This document shows positions 17,598 through 25,447 of a stretch of 32,022 bases of DNA, piece after piece. How positions within the stretch are numbered: the stretch's first letter is position 1; each line of letters opens with the position of its first letter. Source of the DNA: a virus. A model generated the notes under the pieces. It did not search any database, had not been told where the DNA came from, and worked only from the letters and a program-made list of their open reading frames with translations. The DNA lies in IMG/VR virus record IMGVR_UViG_3300025133_000401, positions 1 through 32,022 of that record; one strand, written 5' to 3'. Made by a program: the position numbers and the translations under genes.

Positions 17598-18334
17598 AAA
17601 ATAGGTTCCTCTTTACTATCGTCATAATGATCAGCATCAAGGATGTGAGCCAACCGTGCTTGTGTGAGTGCGTGGTCCGCATCCAGACCAGCCTTGTCAT
17701 AGGCGGCGACGATAGCCTCCCACTCACCTACATCTTCACCCCTGCCATCAAGGATCTTAGCCGCCCTCTTCATTCCAATTCCTGGGACACCCTTGTAGCC
17801 ATCAACAGGGTCTCCAGCGATGGATTGCAGCATGTGTAAGCGATGCCCAGCTTCAGGTTCCACAACAACCATTTTCTGTTTGTCCGGGTTCCAATGCTTT
17901 CCAGGGATTTGCAGTAGATCCTTATCGATTGTGACAACGCATTTACGGCCCTTGATGGTCTTGTCACTGGTCATGAGGATGCCGATAACATCATCTGCTT
18001 CCAGGCCAGGGCGTTTATCACAATCGTAATTTGCTTCAGAGTATGCCTTGAGGGCAGGTAGCATGGGAGGTTTTCGCTGGTCTTTTCTATTCGACTTGTA
18101 GCTTGGTTCTAATTTTTTGCGCCAATTCGAAGTGTCGGTGAGACAGATGATTGGATGTGCTTTGAACCGTTCAGTGAAACTTGTGATGATACCATCGAAC
18201 ACGGCTTCAGCATGTTCCGGGTTCTGATCGATAGTGTACTCACCATCCTCCCAGCTACAATGGGTCTCCGTACCCAGAGCAGCGCGGTACAAGAAGATGT
18301 CACCATCGATTAGAAGTGTCTTGTCAGTGGTCAT
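17573..18334 (-). CDS. 5'-3' exonuclease / flap endonuclease, T7 gp6-like
   Basis: I place the start at the ATG at 18334 (253 residues), which has a strong AAAGGAG ribosome binding site. The protein shows the FEN/5'-exonuclease metal ligands in order: LLIDGD (D10, D12), LEADDVIG (E112, D114, D115), TIDKDL (D137, D139) and GDPVDGYKGVPGIGMKRAAK (D175, D178), the last being the helix-hairpin-helix DNA-binding motif. T7 gp6 removes RNA primers and degrades host DNA to feed phage synthesis. Here it would supply nucleotides together with the nearby ribonucleotide reductase. It overlaps the preceding small gene by 11 bases. Confidence 0.93.
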   Translation of the reverse strand: MTTDKTLLIDGDIFLYRAALGTETHCSWEDGEYTIDQNPEHAEAVFDGIITSFTERFKAHPIICLTDTSNWRKKLEPSYKSNRKDQRKPPMLPALKAYSEANYDCDKRPGLEADDVIGILMTSDKTIKGRKCVVTIDKDLLQIPGKHWNPDKQKMVVVEPEAGHRLHMLQSIAGDPVDGYKGVPGIGMKRAAKILDGRGEDVGEWEAIVAAYDKAGLDADHALTQARLAHILDADHYDDSKEEPILWMPTTTT

Positions 18335-18539
18335 GACACTCTCCTTTCGAATTGTTCGGGTGGGGTATTGGAATGATATAAGAGATGCGATCCCCCGCAC
18401 GGACCTCCATGTCGTGAAGCTCCATTAAGGTTGGGGTGCCTATGGGGGTATCTTCATCTTCGTGGCTATACACCTCGACGTATCCAGTTGAGAAGACGAC
18501 TGAGAACGCAAAGATGTGCGGCAGTGGGTGATCACCCAC
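18324..18539 (-). CDS. Small protein between ribonucleotide reductase and exonuclease, function unknown
   Basis: This gene encodes 71 residues from a GTG at 18539, overlapping the reductase stop by 8 bases and the exonuclease start by 11. The ribosome binding site is weak (AGAAAGA). The sequence starts with a hydrophobic beta-like part (LPHIFAFSVVFSTGYVEVYS), then an acidic loop (HEDEDTPIG) and a second beta part (GDRISYIIPIPH). No membrane anchor or enzyme motif is evident. The overlaps on both sides fit a translated gene in a compact operon. I cannot name a family. A small modulator of a neighbouring enzyme is possible, but unsupported. Confidence 0.55.
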   Translation of the reverse strand: MGDHPLPHIFAFSVVFSTGYVEVYSHEDEDTPIGTPTLMELHDMEVRAGDRISYIIPIPHPNNSKGECHDH

Positions 18540-20229
18540 AATCTTTCTGCCCTGTCGCTGGATCGATATAGCAAGCCGCGCCCTCGTTTTCCTCAGACCG
18601 TGGCTGGGCGTTTAGAATGCCGTACCGCTTACCGGCTGGACGGAACGTGGTGCATCCCTTGGCACCCCCTTTCCACGCCTCCATGTAAATATCCTTGAAC
18701 TCATCCCATGGTACGTCTTCACCCACGTTGCAAGTCTTGCTAACAGCAGAATCAACAAACTTAGTGGCTGATAGCAAAACTCTTAGATGGTCTTGTACGG
18801 AGCAATTGGCAGCGGTTTTCCCAGAAATACCAAAGACACGCTTACCATAGTCCTCTATCACTTCCGTCACCGGGCCTGTTTCCATCTGTATGACACGGCT
18901 GGTTGAGAGTGCGAATACTGGTTCAATGCCTGATGATACGTTATCCGCTGTCAGGCTTATTGTCCCTGTAGGTGCGATGGAAAGTAGGTGACTATTGCGG
19001 ATACCGTGCTCCTTGATACCATCTATGATGCTGGGCGGGAGGCTCCTAACAAACAGGGAGTCGAGGTACTTTTCATTGTACAGTGGGAAAGCACCCTTCT
19101 CCTTCGCTAACTCAACAGATGTGCGATACGCAGTGTCTCGGAGGAGACGAAGAACCACCTCCTGCATTTGGATGTAGCCGGTTGATCCATACGGGAAACC
19201 TACCGCTTCAATCATGTTGGCTGTGCCCGTCACGCCAATACCTAACCGGCGCTTGTTACACGCTTCGATCTGTTGTTCTGGCAGTGGGTAAATCGCGTCA
19301 TCGATGACGTTGTCCAGGGCACGGACCATCTCCTGGATGTCAGCGATGAACTTGATTTGATTGAAGACGGGGATCAAGGTGTCACCTTTTTCAAGGTATT
19401 TGACAAGGTTCAGGGAACCAAGCAGACAAGCCCCGTAGGGTGGCAGCGGTTGTTCGGCACAGGGGTTCGAGGCGGCGATAGTCTCAATGTACCGGAGGTT
19501 ATTCCCCCTATTGATATTATCGATGAACAAGACGCCGGGTTCAGCCCAATCCCAATTAGACCGCATGATCTCGTCCCACAGCGCACGGGCACGTACCGCT
19601 TTGTAGACCCGCCCATCGAAGGCCAGCCCGAAGTCTGTATCGAACTGCACCGCCCTCATGAAATCGTCGGTGATCCCTATAGAAATATTGAACTGATTCA
19701 GTGCATCCCCGCTCTGCTTACAGCGGATGAACTCTTCAATGTCTGGGTGATCGACACGTAACACCCCCATCATCGCGCCACGGCGCATCCCCGCCGACAT
19801 GATAGTGCGGCAGAGGGCATCGTAGATGGCCATAAAGCTGACTGGGCCAGACGATGGGGAACCCATTGTGGTGATGATGTCGCCCTTGGGGCGCAGGGTC
19901 GAGAAGTCATAACCAACCCCACCTCCACGCCTCATGGTTTCCGCTGCCTCTGCCGCGACCCTCATGATCCCGTCCATGCTGTCAGGGATTGAGTCCATAA
20001 CGAAACAGTTAAAAGGGGTGACCCGCCTAGCTGAACCTACAGCGGCTTGAACCCGCCCCGCAAACAACACCCGTTGCCTTTCAATCGCATCTCGTAACTT
20101 ATCGAAGTGGTCACTACTATCAGCCAGGGCATCTGCGACACGGGCAGCGAACTCCCTGAAGCTCTCACCATCTTGGCGGTATTTCGTTTTGTGTAACTCC
20201 TGTGAGATAGGCAGCGTTGGTCCTGTCAT
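18532..20229 (-). CDS. nrdJ: Ribonucleotide reductase, class II (adenosylcobalamin-dependent) type
   Basis: This 565-residue enzyme reduces ribonucleotides to deoxyribonucleotides for phage DNA synthesis. It has the active-site triad in NPCAEQPLPPYGACLLGSLN (N255, C257, E259). The reducible pair is C75 (TPFNCFVM) and C268, and a C-terminal Cys pair sits at 553 and 564 for re-reduction. GGGVGYDFSTLRPKG and SIAPTGTISLTADNVSSGIEPVF are typical of the NrdJ family. There is no separate beta-subunit gene, as expected for class II, so the host must supply cobalamin. It lacks an N-terminal ATP-cone. The start overlaps the GIY-YIG stop (ATGA). Class II enzymes are known from roseophages such as SIO1. 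Function is confident. Confidence 0.95.
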   Translation of the reverse strand: MTGPTLPISQELHKTKYRQDGESFREFAARVADALADSSDHFDKLRDAIERQRVLFAGRVQAAVGSARRVTPFNCFVMDSIPDSMDGIMRVAAEAAETMRRGGGVGYDFSTLRPKGDIITTMGSPSSGPVSFMAIYDALCRTIMSAGMRRGAMMGVLRVDHPDIEEFIRCKQSGDALNQFNISIGITDDFMRAVQFDTDFGLAFDGRVYKAVRARALWDEIMRSNWDWAEPGVLFIDNINRGNNLRYIETIAASNPCAEQPLPPYGACLLGSLNLVKYLEKGDTLIPVFNQIKFIADIQEMVRALDNVIDDAIYPLPEQQIEACNKRRLGIGVTGTANMIEAVGFPYGSTGYIQMQEVVLRLLRDTAYRTSVELAKEKGAFPLYNEKYLDSLFVRSLPPSIIDGIKEHGIRNSHLLSIAPTGTISLTADNVSSGIEPVFALSTSRVIQMETGPVTEVIEDYGKRVFGISGKTAANCSVQDHLRVLLSATKFVDSAVSKTCNVGEDVPWDEFKDIYMEAWKGGAKGCTTFRPAGKRYGILNAQPRSEENEGAACYIDPATGQKDCG

Positions 20230-20648
20230 GCGGTGGCGATCCTTTTTGTTTCTTTATTTTTGAGAGGCCGGAGGAGATACATCAGGCGCATCTCCTCATA
20301 TTCGGGGTAGTCACATGGGTACCCCCCCAGCCTGATATCTGTGGCAGGTGCGGCGACTAACTCTGCGTAGGAACGGAGGTGTGATCGAAGTCGAGTGGCC
20401 ATCGACGTGGTACTCTGGCCTACGTAAAAGCAACGCTCATGGAGCCAAATTACGTAGACACCGGGGTGTTTGAATTTAGACCAAACGGTATCCACATTAG
20501 CCGCTGAGACTTCAAAATCAGTGAGTCTCTGCCCAAGTTTGGCCGACTTCGTAACTACCGGAGAGGGGGCAAGCGAACTCGTAGTGCTCTCCTGCCTTTC
20601 GGATCGCCTCACACGCCGCGATCCCAACATCATCTGCTTTGCTGGCAT
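20226..20648 (-). CDS. GIY-YIG endonuclease domain protein
   Basis: The core of the GIY-YIG nuclease domain is clear: GVYVIWLHERCFYVGQSTTS (G63-Y65 and Y75-G77 as the two motifs), then R86 or R88 and H90 on the next helix. The usual catalytic Glu is less certain (EYEEMRLMYLLRPLKNKE near residues 117-135). Such free-standing nucleases can be homing endonucleases or repair/restriction-type enzymes. The ATG at 20648 has an AGAGGTG ribosome binding site, but this makes a 131-base overlap with the DNA polymerase gene. A GTG at 20495 without a good ribosome binding site would avoid it. The first 45 residues are Ser/Arg-rich and may be linker. Family is confident, biological role open. Confidence 0.8.
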   Translation of the reverse strand: MPAKQMMLGSRRVRRSERQESTTSSLAPSPVVTKSAKLGQRLTDFEVSAANVDTVWSKFKHPGVYVIWLHERCFYVGQSTTSMATRLRSHLRSYAELVAAPATDIRLGGYPCDYPEYEEMRLMYLLRPLKNKETKRIATA

Positions 20649-22446
20649 CCATCACCTCTATCTGCCACTCGTCATGCACATTAGCCACGAACTCGTAGTC
20701 GATCCCAGGTTGGAGACCCTTACCGATCTGCAAGTCTTGATCTAAAATAACTAAGGCCTTCTTCATCAAGACAGCACCAGTCCCTTGTAAGAGAGTGTTT
20801 AGGGCACTGTGTTTTGACCGTGCGTAGATCCGGCGTCCATCTTTGCCGAAAAGAAATCCCGGCTTGTCGATCTTCTCTCGCACCGTGGATACTAGTGTAC
20901 CCAAGGCAGGTAGATTCTTAGAGAAGGCTTGCCGACTTCGTTTACCAGCGGCCTTTCCCTCACCCAGGATTTCACCCAGTTTGTGGTCACCGGCCCCATA
21001 GATAAAGGCATAGAACCACGTCTTCACGAGGTCTCTCCCTGTTTGATCTTGCCCACCAATCTGGTAGGTCTTCTTTGGATCCAACCCTATCGCACGGGCG
21101 TTGGTGGAGTGGCTGTCTGTACCGTCTTCCTTCTTACCCTCCAGCACAGTAGTGATGTACGCACCCCCATCGTAACGCGCCATGAACCCTGCCAAGCAAC
21201 GCAACTCCAACCCCTCCGCATCAGCACCAACAAGTCGGGCACCGGGGGGCACTGTGAATAGTGACCTGCATTCCCTTCCATAAGGCGCACGGGAGGAAGG
21301 CACATTGACTATAATCTGGTGTGTCATCCGGCCAGTGACCGCGCCGTTCGTTGACACCCTGCCTCTGATCCTACCGTCTCTCCCAATGTGCTTCAGCCAT
21401 GCCTTCTTGCCCGTCGCTAAATCTGCGATACGCTTATCCAACATGAATAGCTCTGAGAGTAATTTCGCTTCGGGGTATGGTAGCGATGACAACACCTCTT
21501 CATCCACCTTCGCACTACCATCAGGCGTGAACAGCTTCGGGTTCCAGCCGTGCGCCTCTTTCAGACGTGCAGTTATCTGGTGTCGCGATCCAGGATTGAA
21601 GGGGATCTCCTTAGTCCGGTACGCGCCAACAACGACACGTTCCTTAACTACGGTAGACCCCTTTCCTTTAATCTCAGACTTTCGCTGATAGGTGTTCCTG
21701 GTTACTGGATCGATCCAATGGTCAACAGATTTGGTTGGTATGACATGAGGGGGAAACGTGGACTGAAGCTTCTTGTCCAGTTCCCCCCGCCTCTGCATCA
21801 AGGCACCATACAATTCACCAGCCCCGGCTTCATCGAACGCGAAACCAAATTTCTGCTGGCGATTGATGATGGTCTGCACTTGATGCTCCAGTGTGAAACA
21901 TTCGTTATGCACGAGGTCAGCCCCCCACCGCTCTAACAGCCTCCCCAACAACCCGGCGTTTAGCTCTACGTCATTTATGCAATAGTCGAGCATGTCCTGG
22001 TTGAAATTTTCCCACGGATCAAGCCCCTTCGCTTGCATGTCTTTCGAATAATCGCCCTTGTTGAACCCCAGACGATGCCCCCACGCCTCTAGGCCATGAG
22101 AACCTATCAGCCTAGTCGGGAAGCCTGGGTACTTTGATGTACTCCGCATATCCCAGTGTCTCAAATCAGCGAAAACGACACGAGAGATTGTCAGGGTGTC
22201 TCGAATAATGCCTCTGGGAGAGAAGTCTGGGTACACTTGTTTGATAGCGGGGATATCAAAGTCGATGATGTTGTGCCCGACAAGTACGTCTGCATCTTCC
22301 AACCGTGAAAGCGCGTCGGGAATTGAGTGCCCGGAATAGGTTGATGTTTCACCTGTACCCAAATCTTTAACGACAACGCAATGGATAGTGTCTAACGCAG
22401 GGAGTAGTCCGTTAGTCTCCGTGTCGAACAATAATCTATTAGTCAT
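20518..22446 (-). CDS. DNA polymerase, A family, T7 gp5-like
   Basis: I place the start at the ATG at 22446 (642 residues), with GGAG upstream and an 8-base overlap with the previous gene. The 3'-5' exonuclease is intact: LLFDTETNG (D8, E10), VGHNIIDFDIP (D62 or D64) and YCINDVE (D159). Polymerase motif A is GADAEGLELRCLAGF (D409), motif B RDLVKTWFYAFIYGAG (R471, K475, Y479) and motif C HDEWQIEV (H591, D592). Tyr at 479 matches T7 Y526. T7 gp5 has 704 residues; much of the difference lies around residues 230-285, where T7 carries the thioredoxin-binding loop. This is the replicative polymerase, working with the gp4-like helicase and the SSB. Confidence 0.96.
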   Translation of the reverse strand: MTNRLLFDTETNGLLPALDTIHCVVVKDLGTGETSTYSGHSIPDALSRLEDADVLVGHNIIDFDIPAIKQVYPDFSPRGIIRDTLTISRVVFADLRHWDMRSTSKYPGFPTRLIGSHGLEAWGHRLGFNKGDYSKDMQAKGLDPWENFNQDMLDYCINDVELNAGLLGRLLERWGADLVHNECFTLEHQVQTIINRQQKFGFAFDEAGAGELYGALMQRRGELDKKLQSTFPPHVIPTKSVDHWIDPVTRNTYQRKSEIKGKGSTVVKERVVVGAYRTKEIPFNPGSRHQITARLKEAHGWNPKLFTPDGSAKVDEEVLSSLPYPEAKLLSELFMLDKRIADLATGKKAWLKHIGRDGRIRGRVSTNGAVTGRMTHQIIVNVPSSRAPYGRECRSLFTVPPGARLVGADAEGLELRCLAGFMARYDGGAYITTVLEGKKEDGTDSHSTNARAIGLDPKKTYQIGGQDQTGRDLVKTWFYAFIYGAGDHKLGEILGEGKAAGKRSRQAFSKNLPALGTLVSTVREKIDKPGFLFGKDGRRIYARSKHSALNTLLQGTGAVLMKKALVILDQDLQIGKGLQPGIDYEFVANVHDEWQIEVMDASKADDVGIAACEAIRKAGEHYEFACPLSGSYEVGQTWAETH

Positions 22447-22615
22447 TTGGGTGCTCCGTAGCAAATCGTCGGTATGTACTGTCCAGGTATTTCTTCTTCT
22501 GTCCTGGGTTCCAATCCTTGATGGAGTTGGCGTATGCAATCGCCTTGTTTTCGTACTCCCGCCACGCCTTCGTTCGAGATGTTAATCGTGGCCGGTTAGA
22601 ACGGGCACTCCTCAT
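22439..22615 (-). CDS. Small basic protein between primase-helicase and DNA polymerase
   Basis: This gene encodes 58 residues from an ATG at 22615, with GGAGGGAG upstream, 20 bases inside the end of the primase-helicase gene. It ends 8 bases into the DNA polymerase gene. The protein is strongly basic and aromatic (TKAWREYENKAIAYANSIKD, then GQKKKYLDSTYRRF) and probably two helices. Its charge and its place between the two main replication genes suggest a nucleic-acid-binding or replisome accessory role. T7 has small unknown genes (4.3 to 4.7) at the same place, but I see no clear likeness to them. Existence is likely, function unknown. Confidence 0.65.
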   Translation of the reverse strand: MRSARSNRPRLTSRTKAWREYENKAIAYANSIKDWNPGQKKKYLDSTYRRFATEHPND

Positions 22616-24215
22616 CGCTAGTATCTCCCTCCGTTGGTTTAGTCGTCTCGAACAGCAGCCCGGTATCAGCGTCATACCCCAGCCACAGACACGCGCCTGT
22701 CGATTGGCCAGTGAACCGGTCTTTGAGTATCCGCAAGGTGGTGGTAGTCCGGTGCGCCATGCCCTCTGCTTGTTGATCCCGCTCTAACCCAATCATCAAG
22801 TAGCTCCAGAAGCCGATTGATCGCGACCCTTTGAAGTGACGGATCATGACGCGACCCCCCTCCTCATGTGGCTTACCTTCTGGAGTGGATAGGTGAGATA
22901 CAAAATGGATCATCAGATCTAACTCATGAGCCAGACCTGCCATTTCCTTCATGCATGTCTCCAGGCTCTCACGCTCGTTAGACGGGTCTGCTAATGCGGT
23001 GAGGTGGTCGAGGTAGATTATGCGGATGCCGAGACCCTGTGCCATAAATCGAATACGGGCTTTTATGACGGTCCAATCAGTCTCTCCGAAATGGTCGTAG
23101 AGATAAACTTGATCACCCATTGCCAGCACAGCATCGTGAAGCTCCCCCTCTTCCCAACCTGAATCGGGCACATGGAACAACTTCCCGGCGTGTTTCCCTG
23201 CAATCCGCTTCCCGGTCTCTGCGTTACTTTGTTCGAGGTAGATCACTCCCACACGCTGGCCAAGCTGGGTGACATCGAAAGCGATCTGCTGGGTGAGGAA
23301 GTCCGTCTTGCCAACCCCAGTACCAGCACCTAACGCATAAAGCTCACGGTACCGACGACCATATGTGAGTTCCGTCAGAGTGCTCCAAGCCCATGGCAGA
23401 CCAGTTTCGATTGGCTTCAAGATGTCATCAGCGATATCCGCAAGCGCGACGATGCCATCGGGGGCATAGGGACGTGCATTGAAAATTGCGGATATGATTG
23501 CCCGAATGTTACCAGCGACGAGCGCCTCATTGGCGTCTTTGTATAGGTCTGGTAACCGGGCTATTTTACAATGCCCGTGGTCGAACAGCGGTGCACACTC
23601 AGTGACAGCTTGTTGCCCAGCGACATCGTTATCAAACATCAAGATAACTTCCTGGAAGCCCAGCAGGTAATCCATGCTCTTTGAAATGTGCTTCTTCGCC
23701 GCCGCCGATCCACCTGGGATACTAACCACTGGCCACGCCCGATCATGGGCTTCCGCGATTGACAGGGCGTCAATTTCACCCTCTGAAATCACGATTTTCT
23801 TACCATGGTTCCAGAGGTGCTGACCAAAGAGGCCTACGTCCTTGGGCTGACCAAGGAAGGAAAACTTCTTCCCCTTGCCGCGCACCTTTTGAGCGATAAC
23901 ATTGCCGTCTTTGTCAGGATAATCAGCTACCTGGACCACGCTCCCCCCATGATCGACGGAGATGTGGTAGCCAAACATGCGGCATGTCTCTGCGCTGATC
24001 CCCCGCCTCTTCAACTCCTGGAACTCCCCCTGTTGGAGAAGATCTTTCGAGCGCGGGGTAGGTTGTATCCGGGGTGGCGAGGGGGCAGTATCAGCCGGAT
24101 CGAAAGCACGACATGAGAAACAATACGCGCCGCCATCAGTGTACGTGACATATGCATCTGATGATGGGCAGTGTGGACACGGTCCCTTGGATACAACCTC
24201 GTTCTCATCCAGCAT
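22596..24215 (-). CDS. DNA primase-helicase, T7 gp4-like
   Basis: This is a 539-residue bifunctional protein. An N-terminal Cys4 zinc motif (C13, C16, C32, C35) recognises primer sites. The TOPRIM primase core has ISEGEIDAL (E145) and MFDNDVAG (D195, D197). The RecA-like helicase has Walker A GAGTGVGKT (K303), a Walker B-like IRIIYLDHL (D403), and HFKGSRSIGFWSYLMIGLERDQQ at about 460-482 with the arginine region. The C terminus is acidic and ends in Phe (EGDTSDEECPF), like T7 gp4, where this tail binds the polymerase. It unwinds DNA and makes RNA primers for the gp5-like polymerase. The ATG at 24215 has an AAGGAG ribosome binding site. T7 gp4 has 566 residues. Confidence 0.96.
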   Translation of the reverse strand: MLDENEVVSKGPCPHCPSSDAYVTYTDGGAYCFSCRAFDPADTAPSPPRIQPTPRSKDLLQQGEFQELKRRGISAETCRMFGYHISVDHGGSVVQVADYPDKDGNVIAQKVRGKGKKFSFLGQPKDVGLFGQHLWNHGKKIVISEGEIDALSIAEAHDRAWPVVSIPGGSAAAKKHISKSMDYLLGFQEVILMFDNDVAGQQAVTECAPLFDHGHCKIARLPDLYKDANEALVAGNIRAIISAIFNARPYAPDGIVALADIADDILKPIETGLPWAWSTLTELTYGRRYRELYALGAGTGVGKTDFLTQQIAFDVTQLGQRVGVIYLEQSNAETGKRIAGKHAGKLFHVPDSGWEEGELHDAVLAMGDQVYLYDHFGETDWTVIKARIRFMAQGLGIRIIYLDHLTALADPSNERESLETCMKEMAGLAHELDLMIHFVSHLSTPEGKPHEEGGRVMIRHFKGSRSIGFWSYLMIGLERDQQAEGMAHRTTTTLRILKDRFTGQSTGACLWLGYDADTGLLFETTKPTEGDTSDEECPF

Positions 24216-24226
24216 GTCTGCTCCTT

Positions 24227-24370
24227 CTATCTGTGCCTATCGTGGTGCAACCTCTTCCCCCATCGCTTGTCCCAGGCCCACTGATGGATCTTTGAACCAA
24301 GCCGCTCAATCCACATCAAGATGCGCTCTTTAATCGTAAGGGATGAGACGGGTAGGAAATCGAACATCAT
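24227..24370 (-). CDS. 47-codon basic, Trp-rich small protein
   Basis: A short frame starts at tandem ATG codons (24370 and 24367) overlapping the stop of the HTH gene. It ends at a TAG at 24227, 11 bases before the primase start, and so fills the only gap between these two genes. The peptide begins MMFDFLPVSSLTIKERILMW and continues with a basic, Trp-containing helix (HQWAWDKRWGKRL). It is probably amphipathic and could bind membranes or nucleic acid. No family is recognised. Evidence is the exact fit in the operon and the coupled start; no close Shine-Dalgarno is seen apart from translational coupling. Confidence 0.5.
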   Translation of the reverse strand: MMFDFLPVSSLTIKERILMWIERLGSKIHQWAWDKRWGKRLHHDRHR

Positions 24371-24573
24371 GCGCCGCCGTCCCGGAGAGCGAAGGCACCG
24401 TAACGATTGCCGTCGATATCGTGCTTCATCTCGCAGATCACATCATGCCCAGCGTTTCTTAGGTCAGTGATCCGGGCGGTTAAATTCATCACGCCCATGT
24501 GCATGGCTGTGACACGAGTGACACTTCTCCCACCCTTGAGGGCTGTTAAGACCTTATTTGATTGTGGTGTCAT
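24367..24573 (-). CDS. Small helix-turn-helix protein
   Basis: I start this gene at the ATG at 24573, which overlaps the amidase stop (ATGA), giving 68 residues. A longer frame upstream would run inside the amidase gene. The pattern is a short winged helix-turn-helix: MTPQSNKVLTALKGGRSVTR, then LTARITDLRNAGHDVICEMK and a wing ending GNRYGAFALRD. This resembles the small phage HTH family (HTH_39 type in Pfam, from memory). It may regulate phage transcription or act as a DNA-binding accessory in replication. It lies between the amidase and primase genes, tightly coupled on both sides. The fold is fairly clear; the target is unknown. Confidence 0.75.
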   Translation of the reverse strand: MTPQSNKVLTALKGGRSVTRVTAMHMGVMNLTARITDLRNAGHDVICEMKHDIDGNRYGAFALRDGGA

Positions 24574-25004
24574 GGCTTTAATTCTCCTGTTGTGAGCCAA
24601 TGTGATACGTCGAAAGATGGACACGCCTTGTTCCGGTACAGATCGTGGTGCCCCAGAATTTCAGCGTTGGAATATTTCGATTGGAGGGATTCGAGCAATC
24701 CCGTCAGCGTCTCCATCTGCTCTGGTGTGAAATTTATCTCCGGTTTGGACAGGTCTTTCGACATGCCCCCGATTAGGCAGATGCCTATGGATCGATTGTT
24801 GTAGCCGCGCACATGAGCACCAGACGCCTCTTCATCGCGGCCTGTCTCTATTGTGCCATCCGTTGGTATGACGTAATGGTAGCCGATCCCTAGCCAGCCG
24901 CGCCTCCGGTGCCAGCGATCAATGTCAGCAGCCCTCGTCTTTCGATTAGGCGGCTCCGCACTGCAATGGACAATGATATAATCAGTGCGGTGGCGTGGCA
25001 TCAT
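24570..25004 (-). CDS. N-acetylmuramoyl-L-alanine amidase, T7 lysozyme (gp3.5)-like
   Basis: This 144-residue enzyme cleaves the amide bond between peptidoglycan sugar and peptide. Zinc ligands are H13 (YIIVHCSA), H119 (ILGHHDL) and C128 (NKACPSFD); Y42 in GIGYHYVI and K126 match catalytic positions of T7 lysozyme. It has no signal peptide, so access to the wall would need a holin, which is not in this window. T7 lysozyme (151 residues) also binds and inhibits T7 RNA polymerase; a similar brake on the phage polymerase here is possible, not shown. Two ATG codons (25004, 25001) overlap the RusA stop. Confidence 0.93.
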   Translation of the reverse strand: MMPRHRTDYIIVHCSAEPPNRKTRAADIDRWHRRRGWLGIGYHYVIPTDGTIETGRDEEASGAHVRGYNNRSIGICLIGGMSKDLSKPEINFTPEQMETLTGLLESLQSKYSNAEILGHHDLYRNKACPSFDVSHWLTTGELKP

Positions 25005-25447
25005 GATGAAGCCTCAACCTCAAACCAGTGGATATTGACACCGGGTTCCTCGCCGGGTTTAGCGTACCGCTTGGTCGCAAATAGCCCCACGATCTGCACG
25101 TCATCTTGCCACGCGATCTTGTTTAGGCTGTCCAGTGGCCCCTTTGAGTAGTTGTCAACATCCCCCCTGGGGTACTCCCTCGCCGGTTTTTTCGGTCTGG
25201 TCCGAATACTCTCAACGATGACGATGAGCGGTTTAACGGATTTCTTAATTTTCATAAGCGCGAGTTGTGCGTCCATCCCCCGCCTTGCGCTGTCATATTT
25301 TCTGTTCCTAAGAAACCCCCCACCACGGAGCGGCAAGCCGCGATGCTGTGGGCTGGGTTCTCCCTTCAGGGAGAGGGAAGTCACGGAATCCGTGAACGTC
25401 CCAAACCACCTGAGAGCCTCGTTGGCTAGATTAGAAATCGTCATCAT
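25001..25447 (-). CDS. RusA-family Holliday junction resolvase
   Basis: I place the start at the tandem ATGs at 25447/25444 (148 residues), overlapping the acidic tail of the SSB gene by 17 bases. A longer frame upstream would run deep into the SSB gene. The RusA signature is at residues 94-126: RGDVDNYSKGPLDSLNKIAW then QDDVQIVGLFATKR, with D96, D98, K102, D106, D115 and D116. The N-terminal LKGEPSPQHRGLP matches the family strand-loop. RusA enzymes cut four-way DNA junctions. T7 uses the unrelated gp3 endonuclease I for this job, so RusA probably replaces it, resolving recombination and replication intermediates before packaging. Confidence 0.87.
   Translation of the reverse strand: MMTISNLANEALRWFGTFTDSVTSLSLKGEPSPQHRGLPLRGGGFLRNRKYDSARRGMDAQLALMKIKKSVKPLIVIVESIRTRPKKPAREYPRGDVDNYSKGPLDSLNKIAWQDDVQIVGLFATKRYAKPGEEPGVNIHWFEVEASS

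Noticed and set aside
19668-19684. TTTCTATAGGGATC on the minus strand in the ribonucleotide reductase gene
   Set aside because: Matches T7 only around the start site, inside a conserved coding region, with no shared upstream half.
24231-24245. CACGATAGG on the minus strand, similar to the promoter start region
   Set aside because: Only nine bases are similar, there is no ATTACCC upstream, and it codes for part of the 47-residue protein.
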